Source: an uncultured Cellvibrionales bacterium (GTDB taxonomy: Bacteria > Pseudomonadota > Gammaproteobacteria > Pseudomonadales > GM7GCV1). Taken from it: DNA of 64,000 nt. Of the stretch, positions 34,666 to 43,982 are shown piece by piece. Location of the stretch: assembly GCA_913063225.1 (NCBI GenBank), contig CAJXYP010000013.1:1-64000 (forward strand), written 5' to 3'. Below the pieces are notes generated by a model that had not been told where the DNA came from, made no database searches, and saw only the letters and a program-made list of their open reading frames with translations. Position numbers and translations under genes: made by a program. The first letter of the stretch is position 1. Every line of letters begins with the position of its first letter.

Positions 34666-36483
34666 CTATTTCTTCGTATGGGTGTACACACCGTCCCAAG
34701 AATCCAAGTTTTGGTCTCGGCAGTGGTGAATCCTCTCAAGGTAAAGTTGATAGATATGTAACGCCCCTAGCTCACTAATAAGTCGATTGATTAGTCCTTC
34801 GGCCACATGCCAATCAGCGTTTAGATAAGTTTGAACAGCCTCCAAATGCATAGCTAGCAAAGTATCAGATGCGCCTTGATCGCCTGCTTCCAATGGTTGA
34901 AAGATATCAATAACCTGGCTTTTGCCCTTGGCTCGAATCCGATCTACCCACCTAAATGTGAACTGATCAGCCTTTAGGACAACCGCCTCGTTCACCAGTA
35001 CTGGCAGTTGGTAATATTTGGTCAAGCTTTCGAGTCGCGCACAGGTATTAACACTGTCTCCAATAACAGAATAGTTCAGCCGGTTTTCGGATCCCATATT
35101 GCCCACAACCGCGGTTCCGGAAGCTATGCCAATGCCAAACTCTAGGGGCTCTTCGATCACTCCATTTACTCTGTCGGTATTTTTGATATCAGCTCTTAGT
35201 GCCAGTGCGGCAGCAACGGCTCTATTTTCCTCATTCCCATGTTTTACCGGTGCACCAAACAGAGCCATAACGGCGTCGCCCATATACTTATCGATGACTC
35301 CGTTTTGATCTTCGATAACATTCGACGCCCTGGAGAAAAACCTATTTAGCTTAGCTAGCACCACCTGTGGTGCATGGGATTCGCACAATTGAGTGAAGTT
35401 GCGGACATCGCAGAACAAAACGGTAATTTCTTTTTCCTCTAATCCTTCTGCCATTTCGTTGAAGGCTCCTCCGAGCTGGCCGAGTTCGTCCGAAGACGTG
35501 GCTTTTACACGCAGTGACAGGTCTCCGCTGCGGATAGACTGAACTCCCCGGGTTAGCGCTTTGACCGGCGCGCTTACGGATCTAGCCAGAGTTAGTGCAC
35601 CGAGGGCTGAAAGTAGGAGTCCGCCACCAAATATTAGGTAGAGAGATCGATTTAGGCGCTGATAGGGCGCGAGTGCTTGATTCAGATTACCGTGCATCCC
35701 AACATATACCTGAGTGTCGGAACTGGAGTCTAGGCGCCTTAACCGGCTCAGATAGGGCACTCCGTCAAGGTCCGATTGAATGGAAAGCCTATCGTCTTCC
35801 AGCATAGTAGGTAATTGGTCGACAAAGCTAGATTGTTGGTTCGGATTGAGCGTGGTCGAACTGATACGCCAGCTACCATCATAAATAGCGATGGATACAT
35901 CAGTTTGGGTGATTTCTTTGGTCGACTGAACAAATTGATCATCGATGGGAAAACCAACCAATATCCAGCCTTGTGGATCCGGTATTAGGAGTGGGCTGGT
36001 GATTAACTGATAGGGCGCTTCAACCGTCGAGATAATGCCCGAAGATTCGTATTCGTCTGATTCAAATGCCTTGTCTGTTAGCCACTCGACTGGAAGTTGC
36101 TCAGGTTGAATGAAATCAGGTGTGGTTTCGGCTATCGATTCCAGATTCAGATCCTTTAGCAATATTACATCAGCAGGGACATAGCGAATTCGGCTAAGCA
36201 GGTTACGCATGGCCGATTCAAGCGTGGGCACATGGCCGTCTATAAACGTGGTTCGGAACGCATGGTCGCGAGTTGCCGGGCGCACAACGTCAAACAAACC
36301 GGTGGTGCGGCTTTCGAGTAAAGAGGTGAAGGTTTCTTCCGTAGTAGCTTGGTCTGCTGCAACGCTTAGAAATGCGTTATTTGTATTTTCTCGGTTTACT
36401 AGAAAAAAGGTACAAATTAGCGTGACGGTTAGTAAGCCGGAAACTAGGAGAGCTATGCGGGCACTAAAGCTTCGAAAGTTCAT
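34666..36483 (-). CDS. Membrane class III adenylate/guanylate cyclase with periplasmic sensor and HAMP domain
   Basis: HAMP LTRGVQSIRSGDLSLRVKATSSDELGQLGGAFNEM; cyclase VLFCDVRNFTQLCE, DKYMGDAVMALFGAP, YSVIGDSVNTCARLE. Confidence 0.9.
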   Translation of the reverse strand: MNFRSFSARIALLVSGLLTVTLICTFFLVNRENTNNAFLSVAADQATTEETFTSLLESRTTGLFDVVRPATRDHAFRTTFIDGHVPTLESAMRNLLSRIRYVPADVILLKDLNLESIAETTPDFIQPEQLPVEWLTDKAFESDEYESSGIISTVEAPYQLITSPLLIPDPQGWILVGFPIDDQFVQSTKEITQTDVSIAIYDGSWRISSTTLNPNQQSSFVDQLPTMLEDDRLSIQSDLDGVPYLSRLRRLDSSSDTQVYVGMHGNLNQALAPYQRLNRSLYLIFGGGLLLSALGALTLARSVSAPVKALTRGVQSIRSGDLSLRVKATSSDELGQLGGAFNEMAEGLEEKEITVLFCDVRNFTQLCESHAPQVVLAKLNRFFSRASNVIEDQNGVIDKYMGDAVMALFGAPVKHGNEENRAVAAALALRADIKNTDRVNGVIEEPLEFGIGIASGTAVVGNMGSENRLNYSVIGDSVNTCARLESLTKYYQLPVLVNEAVVLKADQFTFRWVDRIRAKGKSQVIDIFQPLEAGDQGASDTLLAMHLEAVQTYLNADWHVAEGLINRLISELGALHIYQLYLERIHHCRDQNLDSWDGVYTHTKK

Positions 36484-36498
36484 ATCTGGTGGCGGCTA

Positions 36499-37153
36499 CT
36501 AAAAGTAGCCGCCACTCGAAGATCCGCGCCGAGGTAGAAACAGTTTGGCTGTATTTACTTGCACCGTTGAATTGTATTCAAGATCAGGGCCGATCTCTAT
36601 TTCAATGGTTTCTAATTGCTCTTCTTGCTCCGGATGCCAAAGACTAAGTAGGTAGTTTCCAGGTTGTCCAAGCCGAACTTCGAGATTACCGTTATCGTCT
36701 GATACTCCGAAAAAAGGGCTGTCAGTAACCAAAATATAACCGCGCATTTGGTCATGGATATTACAGCCTAATACCACTAGTCCGGGTTGGTCGAAATGGA
36801 TCGGCTCAGAAGGTGTTCCTGAATAAAGCGGGATATCAAATTGCTTTGTCGCTGAGAAAGAGTAGACATGGTGCCGAACCTGATCTTGGTTAGGGAAAGA
36901 GATTGCTGCCCCGGCCTGAACAACATTTACTCTCGGCGCAAAGGCTTCGTTAATCTGGTCAACAGCTGTGTCGATAGGCTCTTGCGCCTCAAATTCAAAG
37001 AGAGGAGTAAGAACTAGTGTGACATCCGCTAGTGGCGAGTCCGTTTGATCCCTAACCTGAATCGAAACTTGAGCACTAACTGTCAAACGACAGTAATAAC
37101 AAAGCTATAACCAGGGTCGTTGAATTTCCTCTGTGTCGGATCAAATGGTGCAT
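36499..37153 (-). pseudogene. Secreted cupredoxin-like ('methylamine utilization'-type) protein with an apparent frameshift in the signal peptide
   Basis: Cupredoxin motifs DQVRHHVYSFS and LGCNIHDQM in ORF 36499..37086; signal peptide MHHLIRHRGNSTTLVIALLLLS is encoded just upstream in another frame (ATG at 37153). Confidence 0.6.
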
Positions 37154-37474
37154 CAAAATGCGCTTCGCATAAGATAAGTTAATAATGTTCTGACCATAAC
37201 CTTTGCCTTGGTCGTTTGAAAGGGTATGTATTAGCTCTGCTCCAGCCAGCTTACCTTGGCCTGTATAGCGGTATAAATAATAAATTCCACTACAAACGTC
37301 GTCCTGACTTACCGCGCTTGCGTAGTTTGAGAGCCCTGAAGTAGGAAGGGCCATAGAGCTAAATTCTCCGGATATATAAGAGGCATCGAATGCGAGGTAG
37401 GTATTGGGTGTCCATGCCCATTCTCCCGCTAAGTGCAGCTGAGTATTTTGAATGGAAGCTGGATTATCGTTACT

Positions 37475-37494
37475 AGCCAGCCAGCCAGCCAGCC
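37475..37494. repeat. (AGCC)5 tetranucleotide tract inside the beta-barrel gene
   Basis: agccagccagccagccagcc. Confidence 0.95.
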
Positions 37495-37512
37495 TGTAGA
37501 TCCGGGAACCAA

Positions 37513-37543
37513 CGCTATTCGACTATTCGACTATTCGACTATC
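37513..37543. repeat. 31-bp insertion made of CTATTCGA 8-bp tandem repeats (about 3.5 copies)
   Basis: cg ctattcga ctattcga ctattcga ctatc; flanked by CGCTAT direct repeats. Confidence 0.9.
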
Positions 37544-38073
37544 CGCTATCAAATTGATAGTACTGAAGGCTCGCGCTCATTGAGGTTCGATTAGAAATAT
37601 TTTTGGCGTATTGGATGCTTGGAGAAATACTCCAGCCGGCGCGAATATCTGACTTGGAATCTCGGTACTGTAATCCTAACAATGTTGTTATGCGCGGCTG
37701 ATTAAAGCCTATTCCGAGTTTTTTAACATAGCCGACCTGTGCCGATAGCTCTGTGCGATCTAACTTGCCATAAACGTCATAGCGGGTAACCGCAATATCG
37801 GAACTTAGAAATATACCGCTGCCGGTAGATTGTTCAAAATAGGATTGCCCCCCGATCTTTAGTTGCACCCCGCAGTCATTCATATGATCAGTTCTTGCCA
37901 AACCAATATTGGTATTAGTAAAAGCCGAAATTTCGGCGCTTACTGATTGGAACTTTGCCAAAGCGGGGTTTGATGCGAAACCGATTAATAACAGAGCGGT
38001 TAATGTTTTCTTGATATTCATTTTTTTGTAATCGAAAAACCTTCTGGTTAAGGACTGAGATAAGTTGTGAACT

Positions 38074-38112
38074 ATTACAGGTTAGTATTCTATTAGAATA
38101 CTAACCTGTAAT
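38074..38112. promoter_or_regulatory. 39-bp perfect palindrome in divergent intergenic region
   Basis: ATTACAGGTTAGTATTCTA-T-TAGAATACTAACCTGTAAT: 19-bp arms, 1-bp centre. Confidence 0.9.
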
Positions 38113-38160
38113 CATTTGCCACGGTCTTTATAATTTCTGCAAACAGCCACAGGTATATTC

Positions 38161-38820
38161 ATGTCAAATAATAAGAAACTCATCTGGGATATCCCAACAC
38201 GCCTTTTTCACTGGGCAATAGTGATTTCCCTTTGTTACTCCTGGTATTCAATGGAGCAGAGTAATCTTGATCATCATTTTCTCTCTGGCTATACCGCTTT
38301 GGCATTAATTCTGTTTCGTATTATCTGGGGGTTTATCGGTTCTCGATACGCTAAATTTGGAAGTTTTATCTACAAACCTTCAGAGTATATTGCCTACCTA
38401 AAAACATTTTTTAAGAGAGGCGATGGTAAGTATGCAGGGCATAATCCTATGGGCGGATTGTCAGTGCTGGCGCTATTATTGGTTATACTTATTCAGACAG
38501 GCACAGGCATGTTTGCCGATGATGAGTACTACTACTTTGCCCCTCTGAACGACTATGTCTCGGGCAGTACTGCTGGTCGAATAACCGAGTTTCATGGAAT
38601 CAATGCAAAGGTGATTTTTGGATTGGCAATATTACATATCTTGGTGATCGTTTTTTATCGTCTGTTTAAGAAAGAAAAGCTAACTCTTGCGATGATTACC
38701 GGTAAGAAGCCGGATGATCAGGATAGGTATGAACCGATTCCCGGGTCCCGTCTCAAAACGGCGATAGTGCTAGCGGTTATTGTTTCTGCAGCGGTCTATG
38801 CAATAGTGAACTATTTATAG
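38161..38820 (+). CDS. Cytochrome b561-type membrane cytochrome b
   Basis: IPTRLFHWAIVISLCYSWYSME, IWGFIGSRYAKF, ITEFHGINAKVIFGLAILHILVI. Confidence 0.88.
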   Translation: MSNNKKLIWDIPTRLFHWAIVISLCYSWYSMEQSNLDHHFLSGYTALALILFRIIWGFIGSRYAKFGSFIYKPSEYIAYLKTFFKRGDGKYAGHNPMGGLSVLALLLVILIQTGTGMFADDEYYYFAPLNDYVSGSTAGRITEFHGINAKVIFGLAILHILVIVFYRLFKKEKLTLAMITGKKPDDQDRYEPIPGSRLKTAIVLAVIVSAAVYAIVNYL

Positions 38821-38853
38821 CCGGGAACTTATGGGCAATATAATTTAGGCAAT

Positions 38854-38880
38854 AAAAAAGGGGCATATGCCCCCTTTTTA
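38854..38880. terminator. Bidirectional terminator between cytochrome b561 and cytochrome c'
   Basis: aaaaaaggggcatatgcccccttttta. Confidence 0.85.
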
Positions 38881-38900
38881 TATAATCAAATAACGCGGTA

Positions 38901-39350
38901 TCAGTTAGCGCGTGCTTTGTGGTCCCGGTGACAACCACCACAACTCTCGCCACCAAATCCACGTGGATCATAGTCATCCATGTTTCCAGAATCTGCTAGA
39001 GCCTGAGCGGCATTTTGCAGGTTGTGGGCTTTCTCGGTGAAGTCATCGAAGTCTTCCCAGATAGCCGGCAAAGCTAGTGAATTTTCAGGAATATTATTTT
39101 CAATCTGGAAACCGTCGGTAATCATTCCTGCAAGGTAGGCGATTTCGCCAGCGATTTCTTGGAATCCCGCTTGGTCACCCTGCGCTTTGGCAGCTGGTAA
39201 TTGGCCTGCTTTAAACGCGATTACATTAAACAGACTATCTCTGTAGACATATTCTTTCTCTTCAGCAGATGGTGTGTCCTGAGCAACTAAACCACCAGCT
39301 AGCGTTAGTGCCATCATGCTCGTAAGCAGTACCTTAAAAAATTTGTTCAT
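38901..39350 (-). CDS. Cytochrome c' family protein
   Basis: Signal peptide; four-helix cytochrome c'-like; C-terminal CGGCHRDHKARAN haem motif. Confidence 0.88.
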   Translation of the reverse strand: MNKFFKVLLTSMMALTLAGGLVAQDTPSAEEKEYVYRDSLFNVIAFKAGQLPAAKAQGDQAGFQEIAGEIAYLAGMITDGFQIENNIPENSLALPAIWEDFDDFTEKAHNLQNAAQALADSGNMDDYDPRGFGGESCGGCHRDHKARAN

Positions 39351-39459
39351 TCTTTATTCCCCTTGATTTATTTATCTGTGATTTCAATGAATAGTAATAG
39401 CTTTATATTGATCTAACCCAATTGGCAATTCAAAGCAGTTAATCAATGTTTACACAGAT

Positions 39460-41151
39460 TTAAGCTGAACTAGGGGCATCAGAGTCTAGAAGCTGAAGCA
39501 TCTCTCTCGCATTCTCTCGAGATCGATCTGAAACATTGGCGCCGCCTAACATGCGTGCTATTTCTTCGATGCGCTCCGCATTGTTCAAGGCCCAAATCTG
39601 GCTTTCAGCAGAATCTGCCGAGGTTTTTTTGCTTACTAGCAGCTGTTGTTCCGCTTTACTCGCTACCTGAGCTAAATGAGTAATACATATTATTTGTGCG
39701 CGCTGGCCCAAATTTTGAAGCAGGCTTCCGACCGTGTCGGCGGTTGCACCACCAATACCGACATCGACTTCGTCAAAGATCAGCGTAGGTGTTTGTCCGC
39801 TGCGCGCAGTAACTACCTGAATAGCCAAACTAATTCGGGAAAGCTCACCGCCGGAAGCGATTTTGGAAATGGAGCCATGGTCCTGCCCCGGGTTGGTTCG
39901 AACCAGCAGCCTTATTTCATCAGTCCCCCATTTACTTCTTATCTGATCTGGCTTGAATTGTATTTCGAATCGAATTTCTGCACCGGTCATAGACAGCGGG
40001 TCAAAATGGCCATTTACCTCAGAGACGAGCGTTTCTGCGGCTTTATTTCGGCTTTTACTCAAGGCTTTTGCGCTGGCTAAGAATGAATCTAAACGTTCTT
40101 TTTCTAAAGCAGTTGCTTGTTCCAAAGAGGCTTCAGGATCACTAAGGCTAGCAAGCTCGGCTTCGATATCTTTACAAAATTCAGAGAGAGCATCTGGTTT
40201 GACCCGGTATTTCCGTGAGGTATGGAATATTTGGCTCAGGCGTTCTTCAACTAATTCAAGCCGCTGAGGGTCCAGCTCGGTATTTTCGGCGTCTCGTTTA
40301 ATTGACGCAGTAGCTTCTTCAATCTGAATAGCAGATGAGCGTAAAAGCGTTTCCGCCTCGGCTAATATTTGGGTTTTAACCGGCAGCTTCTCTAGCAAGG
40401 CCAACGCTTGTTGAAGGCCTTGCTGGAGGTTTAGGTTTTCATTTTCTTCGAGCACTTCAACAATCGAGGCAAGGGTAGTGAGTATTGATTCTGCATTAGC
40501 CAGTTGCTTTTGCTCCACCTCAAGATCGGAGAATTCGTTTTCAACGACATTTAGGCTTCTCATTTCTTCAACCTGAAAGCTTAGTAATTCCAGTCGTTCC
40601 TGTCCCTCGGAAAACTTAGCTTTCAGCAGTTCAACCTGCTTTGATGCGGAAGACCATTGCTCGTGGGTATCACTTACCTTCTTAAGAAGCTTTGAGTGAT
40701 TGGCAAAACTATCGAGCAACTGACGATGATGCGTTGCTTTAGCGAGTGCTTGGTGCTCGTGCTGACTGTGAATGCTAATCAACATTTCTGCCAACTCTCT
40801 CAACTGGCTGAGAGTTACCATTTGCCCATTGATCCAAGCAGAAGATTTGCCGTTGCTGCTTATTGATCGCCGCAAAAGGCAATCTCCGTCTGCATCAAGC
40901 TCTTGATCGGCCAGCCAGTTTGTTGCTTCCTGGGAGCCATCGATTTCAAACTTCGCTGAAACCTCAGCTCGGTCCGCACCTTTTCTAATCCTACTGTAGT
41001 CCGCTCGATCGCCCAAAGTAAGAGAAAGTGCATCCAAAAGTATCGACTTGCCTGCGCCGGTTTCGCCTGTAATAGCGGTCATACCGGCCTCTAACGATAG
41101 GTCTAGCTGATTTACTAGTGTGAAATTTCGGACGCTGAGATTAGTGAGCAT
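39460..41151 (-). CDS. recN: DNA repair protein RecN
   Basis: MLTNLSVRNFTLVNQLDLSLEAGMTAITGETGAGKSILLDALSLTLGDRAD; IFDEVDVGIGG. Confidence 0.97.
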   Translation of the reverse strand: MLTNLSVRNFTLVNQLDLSLEAGMTAITGETGAGKSILLDALSLTLGDRADYSRIRKGADRAEVSAKFEIDGSQEATNWLADQELDADGDCLLRRSISSNGKSSAWINGQMVTLSQLRELAEMLISIHSQHEHQALAKATHHRQLLDSFANHSKLLKKVSDTHEQWSSASKQVELLKAKFSEGQERLELLSFQVEEMRSLNVVENEFSDLEVEQKQLANAESILTTLASIVEVLEENENLNLQQGLQQALALLEKLPVKTQILAEAETLLRSSAIQIEEATASIKRDAENTELDPQRLELVEERLSQIFHTSRKYRVKPDALSEFCKDIEAELASLSDPEASLEQATALEKERLDSFLASAKALSKSRNKAAETLVSEVNGHFDPLSMTGAEIRFEIQFKPDQIRSKWGTDEIRLLVRTNPGQDHGSISKIASGGELSRISLAIQVVTARSGQTPTLIFDEVDVGIGGATADTVGSLLQNLGQRAQIICITHLAQVASKAEQQLLVSKKTSADSAESQIWALNNAERIEEIARMLGGANVSDRSRENAREMLQLLDSDAPSSA

Positions 41152-41237
41152 ATGTCGATTTTCAATTATTAGTTCGTTGATTGTAATCAGTCTAAAGCTC
41201 TTGAAAAAGATAATGTGAGAATTCTCTGCATTTCGAG

Positions 41238-41265
41238 CTTGAACCCTTCCGGCTTAACCCCATAT
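41238..41265 (+). promoter_or_regulatory. Sigma32-type promoter of grpE
   Basis: CTTGAAC - 13 nt - CCCCATAT. Confidence 0.8.
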
Positions 41266-41301
41266 ATGACCGCAGTTGAACAAATTAGGCGGGAGGCACC
41301 C

Positions 41302-41877
41302 TTGTCCGGAAAAAATGAGTCTGACAATAAGTCGGAAAATGAAAAAATTGAAGAATCCAACTTAGAGCATGTAGTGGCAGAAACTGCTGAACCTGAGGTT
41401 GAAGTCGAGCTAACACTCGAGCAACAAGTTGAGGCCTTGCAGATACAAGTCCAGCAAGCTCAGGAAGACCTATTGCGGGCTAGAGCTGAAGAGCAAAATT
41501 CGTTGCGTCGAGCCAGTTTGGATGTTGATAAGGCTCGTAAATACGCATTAGAGAGCTTTGCTAAGGAGCTGCTGCCAGTGGTAGATAATTTGGAGCGCGC
41601 GCTGTCAAGTGCCGATCCAGATGAAGCAGGATCAGCGGCATTTGTTGAAGGCGTCGAGCTTACCTTGAAGGCGCTATTGGCTGCGCTGGAGAAAAGCCGC
41701 GTTATCGCTATTGATCCTGAAGGGGAAACATTTAATCCCGAGCAGCATCAGGCTATGGCAGTGGTAGAGAACTCCGAAGTCGAGCCTAATTCAGTGATCG
41801 AAGTATTTCAAAAGGGATACGAATTGAATGGAAGATTGATACGGCCCGCAATGGTTGTAGTGAGTAAATCGAGTTAA
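41302..41877 (+). CDS. grpE: Nucleotide exchange factor GrpE (TTG start proposed)
   Basis: GrpE-like LRARAEEQNSLRRASLDVDKARKYALESFAKELLPVVDNLERAL; SD GGGAGG before TTG 41302; longer ORF from 41215 would contain its own promoter. Confidence 0.9.
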   Translation: MSGKNESDNKSENEKIEESNLEHVVAETAEPEVEVELTLEQQVEALQIQVQQAQEDLLRARAEEQNSLRRASLDVDKARKYALESFAKELLPVVDNLERALSSADPDEAGSAAFVEGVELTLKALLAALEKSRVIAIDPEGETFNPEQHQAMAVVENSEVEPNSVIEVFQKGYELNGRLIRPAMVVVSKSS

Positions 41878-41904
41878 TTAGATTAGAAGATTCAACACTA
41901 AGTG

Positions 41905-41932
41905 CTTGAAATCGAAAATCTAAACCACATAT
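41905..41932 (+). promoter_or_regulatory. Sigma32-type promoter of dnaK
   Basis: CTTGAAA - 13 nt - CCACATAT. Confidence 0.78.
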
Positions 41933-41991
41933 AGAAAACAATTCGGCAAGCAAAGTCTTGCCATGACTAAGTAAAGATTTTGGAGTACATC

Positions 41992-43902
41992 ATGGGTAAA
42001 ATTATTGGTATTGATCTCGGAACAACTAACTCTTGCGTTGCTTTTCGTGATGGAGAAAAAGTTCGAGTCATCGAAAATTCAGAAGGCGATCGTACTACGC
42101 CTTCAATCGTTGCATTCACAGAAGACGGCGAAGTTCTAGTCGGACAAGCGGCAAAAAGACAAGCGGTAACTAATCCGGAAAATACGCTGCATGCGGTTAA
42201 GCGCTTAATTGGTCGTCGTTTTGATGATGCGGTTGTGCAAAAAGATATCGCGATGGTGCCTTACAAGATTGTTAAAGCAGATAACGGAGATGCTTGGGTT
42301 GAAGCCAGGGGCGACAAAAAAGCGCCACCGCAGATTTCTGCTGAAGTTTTGAAAAAAATGAAAAAAACCGCCGAAGATTACTTAGGCGAAACAGTTACTG
42401 AAGCGGTAATTACGGTTCCTGCATATTTTAACGATTCACAACGCCAGGCTACAAAAGACGCAGGCAAGATTGCTGGGTTGGATGTCAAGCGCATTATCAA
42501 TGAGCCTACAGCGGCCGCATTGGCCTATGGCCTGGATAAGAAGGACGGCGCTGATAGCGTTGTTGCGGTTTACGATTTAGGCGGCGGCACCTTTGATGTT
42601 TCTATTATTGAAATCGCTGATGTTGATGGCGAAAAACAATTCGAAGTTCTAGCTACCAATGGAGACACTTTCTTGGGTGGCGAAGATTTCGATATGCGGG
42701 TTATTGATTATCTTGCTGAGTCCTTTAAGAAGGACAGTGGTATGGATCTCAAGGGTGACCCCCTCGCTATGCAGCGCCTCAAAGAAGCTGCAGAGAAAGC
42801 GAAAATTGAGCTTTCTTCAAGTCAGCAAACAGAAGTGAATTTGCCATACATTACTGCTGATGCCAGTGGTCCTAAGCATTTGGTAGTCAAACTAACTCGG
42901 GCTAAGCTTGAGTCATTGGTTGAAGATCTGGTTGCGCGCTCGCTAGAGCCTTGCAAAATTGCATTGTCTGACGCTGGTCTATCCGGGTCTGATATCGACG
43001 AGATTATTTTAGTAGGTGGTCAAATCCGTATGCCATTGGTTCAGCAGCAGGTTACTGAATTCTTTGGCAAAGAACCCCGTAAGGATGTGAATCCTGATGA
43101 AGCGGTTGCTATGGGTGCTGCGCTTCAAGGTGCTGTTCTAGCTGGCGACGTTACTGATGTACTTTTGTTGGATGTAACGCCACTGAGCTTAGGTATCGAG
43201 ACTATGGGTGGCATTGCTACTGCGTTGATTGAGAAAAATACGACTATCCCGACTAAGAAGTCGCAAACCTTCTCTACCGCTGAAGATAATCAAACGGCGG
43301 TAACTATTCACGTGGTTCAGGGTGAACGTAAGCAAGCAGCGGCGAATAAATCATTGGGTCGTTTTGACCTTGCGGATATTCCGCCATCGCCTAGGGGTAT
43401 GCCACAAATCGAAGTTACCTTTGATATTGATGCCAACGGGATTTTGAATGTATCAGCGAAAGATCAGGCTACGGGCAAAGAGCAGTCTATCGTTGTCAAA
43501 GCTTCAAGCGGCCTATCTGATGACGAGGTTGATGCAATGATCAGTGAAGCAGAAAGCCACGCTGATGAAGATGCCAAGTTCGAAGAGCTGGTTCTAGCGC
43601 GTAATGCAGCCGAAGGGCTAGCGCACGCGACGCGTAAAACTTTAGTCGAAGCCGAAGACAAAGTCGACGAGCAGGAAAAAGCTGATATTGAAGCGGCTAT
43701 CGAAGAGGTGGAAGAAGCCTGCAAGGCTGACGATAAAGATGCTATCGATGCGGCTGCCGAAAAGCTAACTACCCTGTCTGGCAACTTGGCTCAGAAGCTA
43801 TATGCAGATCAGGAAGCTGGAACGGGTGCTCCAGGTCCAGATGAAGCGCCTGCAGAAGACGTTGTTGATGCTGAATTTGAAGAAGTAAACGACGACAAAT
43901 AA
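41992..43902 (+). CDS. dnaK: Molecular chaperone DnaK
   Basis: [38 protein letters not shown]. Confidence 0.98.
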   Translation: MGKIIGIDLGTTNSCVAFRDGEKVRVIENSEGDRTTPSIVAFTEDGEVLVGQAAKRQAVTNPENTLHAVKRLIGRRFDDAVVQKDIAMVPYKIVKADNGDAWVEARGDKKAPPQISAEVLKKMKKTAEDYLGETVTEAVITVPAYFNDSQRQATKDAGKIAGLDVKRIINEPTAAALAYGLDKKDGADSVVAVYDLGGGTFDVSIIEIADVDGEKQFEVLATNGDTFLGGEDFDMRVIDYLAESFKKDSGMDLKGDPLAMQRLKEAAEKAKIELSSSQQTEVNLPYITADASGPKHLVVKLTRAKLESLVEDLVARSLEPCKIALSDAGLSGSDIDEIILVGGQIRMPLVQQQVTEFFGKEPRKDVNPDEAVAMGAALQGAVLAGDVTDVLLLDVTPLSLGIETMGGIATALIEKNTTIPTKKSQTFSTAEDNQTAVTIHVVQGERKQAAANKSLGRFDLADIPPSPRGMPQIEVTFDIDANGILNVSAKDQATGKEQSIVVKASSGLSDDEVDAMISEAESHADEDAKFEELVLARNAAEGLAHATRKTLVEAEDKVDEQEKADIEAAIEEVEEACKADDKDAIDAAAEKLTTLSGNLAQKLYADQEAGTGAPGPDEAPAEDVVDAEFEEVNDDK

Positions 43903-43982
43903 CTAACAAGTTATAGGTCTTTGAAATGCGCGAAGCCTTAGGGTTTCGCGTATTTCGTTTTGGTAATTGAGGAATTAATCTA

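Larger units (their letters stand above)
37076..38021 (-). pseudogene. Outer-membrane beta-barrel-like protein, interrupted by a 31-bp repeat insertion
   Basis: N-terminal ORF 37539..38021 (signal peptide, amphipathic strands) ends at the insertion; C-terminal part (SNDNPASIQNTQLHLAGEWAWTPNTYLAFDASYISGEF...NLSYAKRI) is in frame if 37513..37543 is removed. Confidence 0.65.

Noticed and set aside
37076-37354. ORF of 92 aa as an independent gene
   Set aside because: Its N-terminal part continues the interrupted barrel protein in frame and its C-terminal part is the signal peptide of the cupredoxin gene; better explained by lesions than by a new gene.
39676-40080. 134-aa plus-strand ORF
   Set aside because: Antisense to recN conserved coding sequence; shadow ORF.
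41152-41237. LexA/SOS box for recN
   Set aside because: recN is LexA-controlled in enterics, but I found no CTG-N10-CAG match in the recN/grpE spacer.
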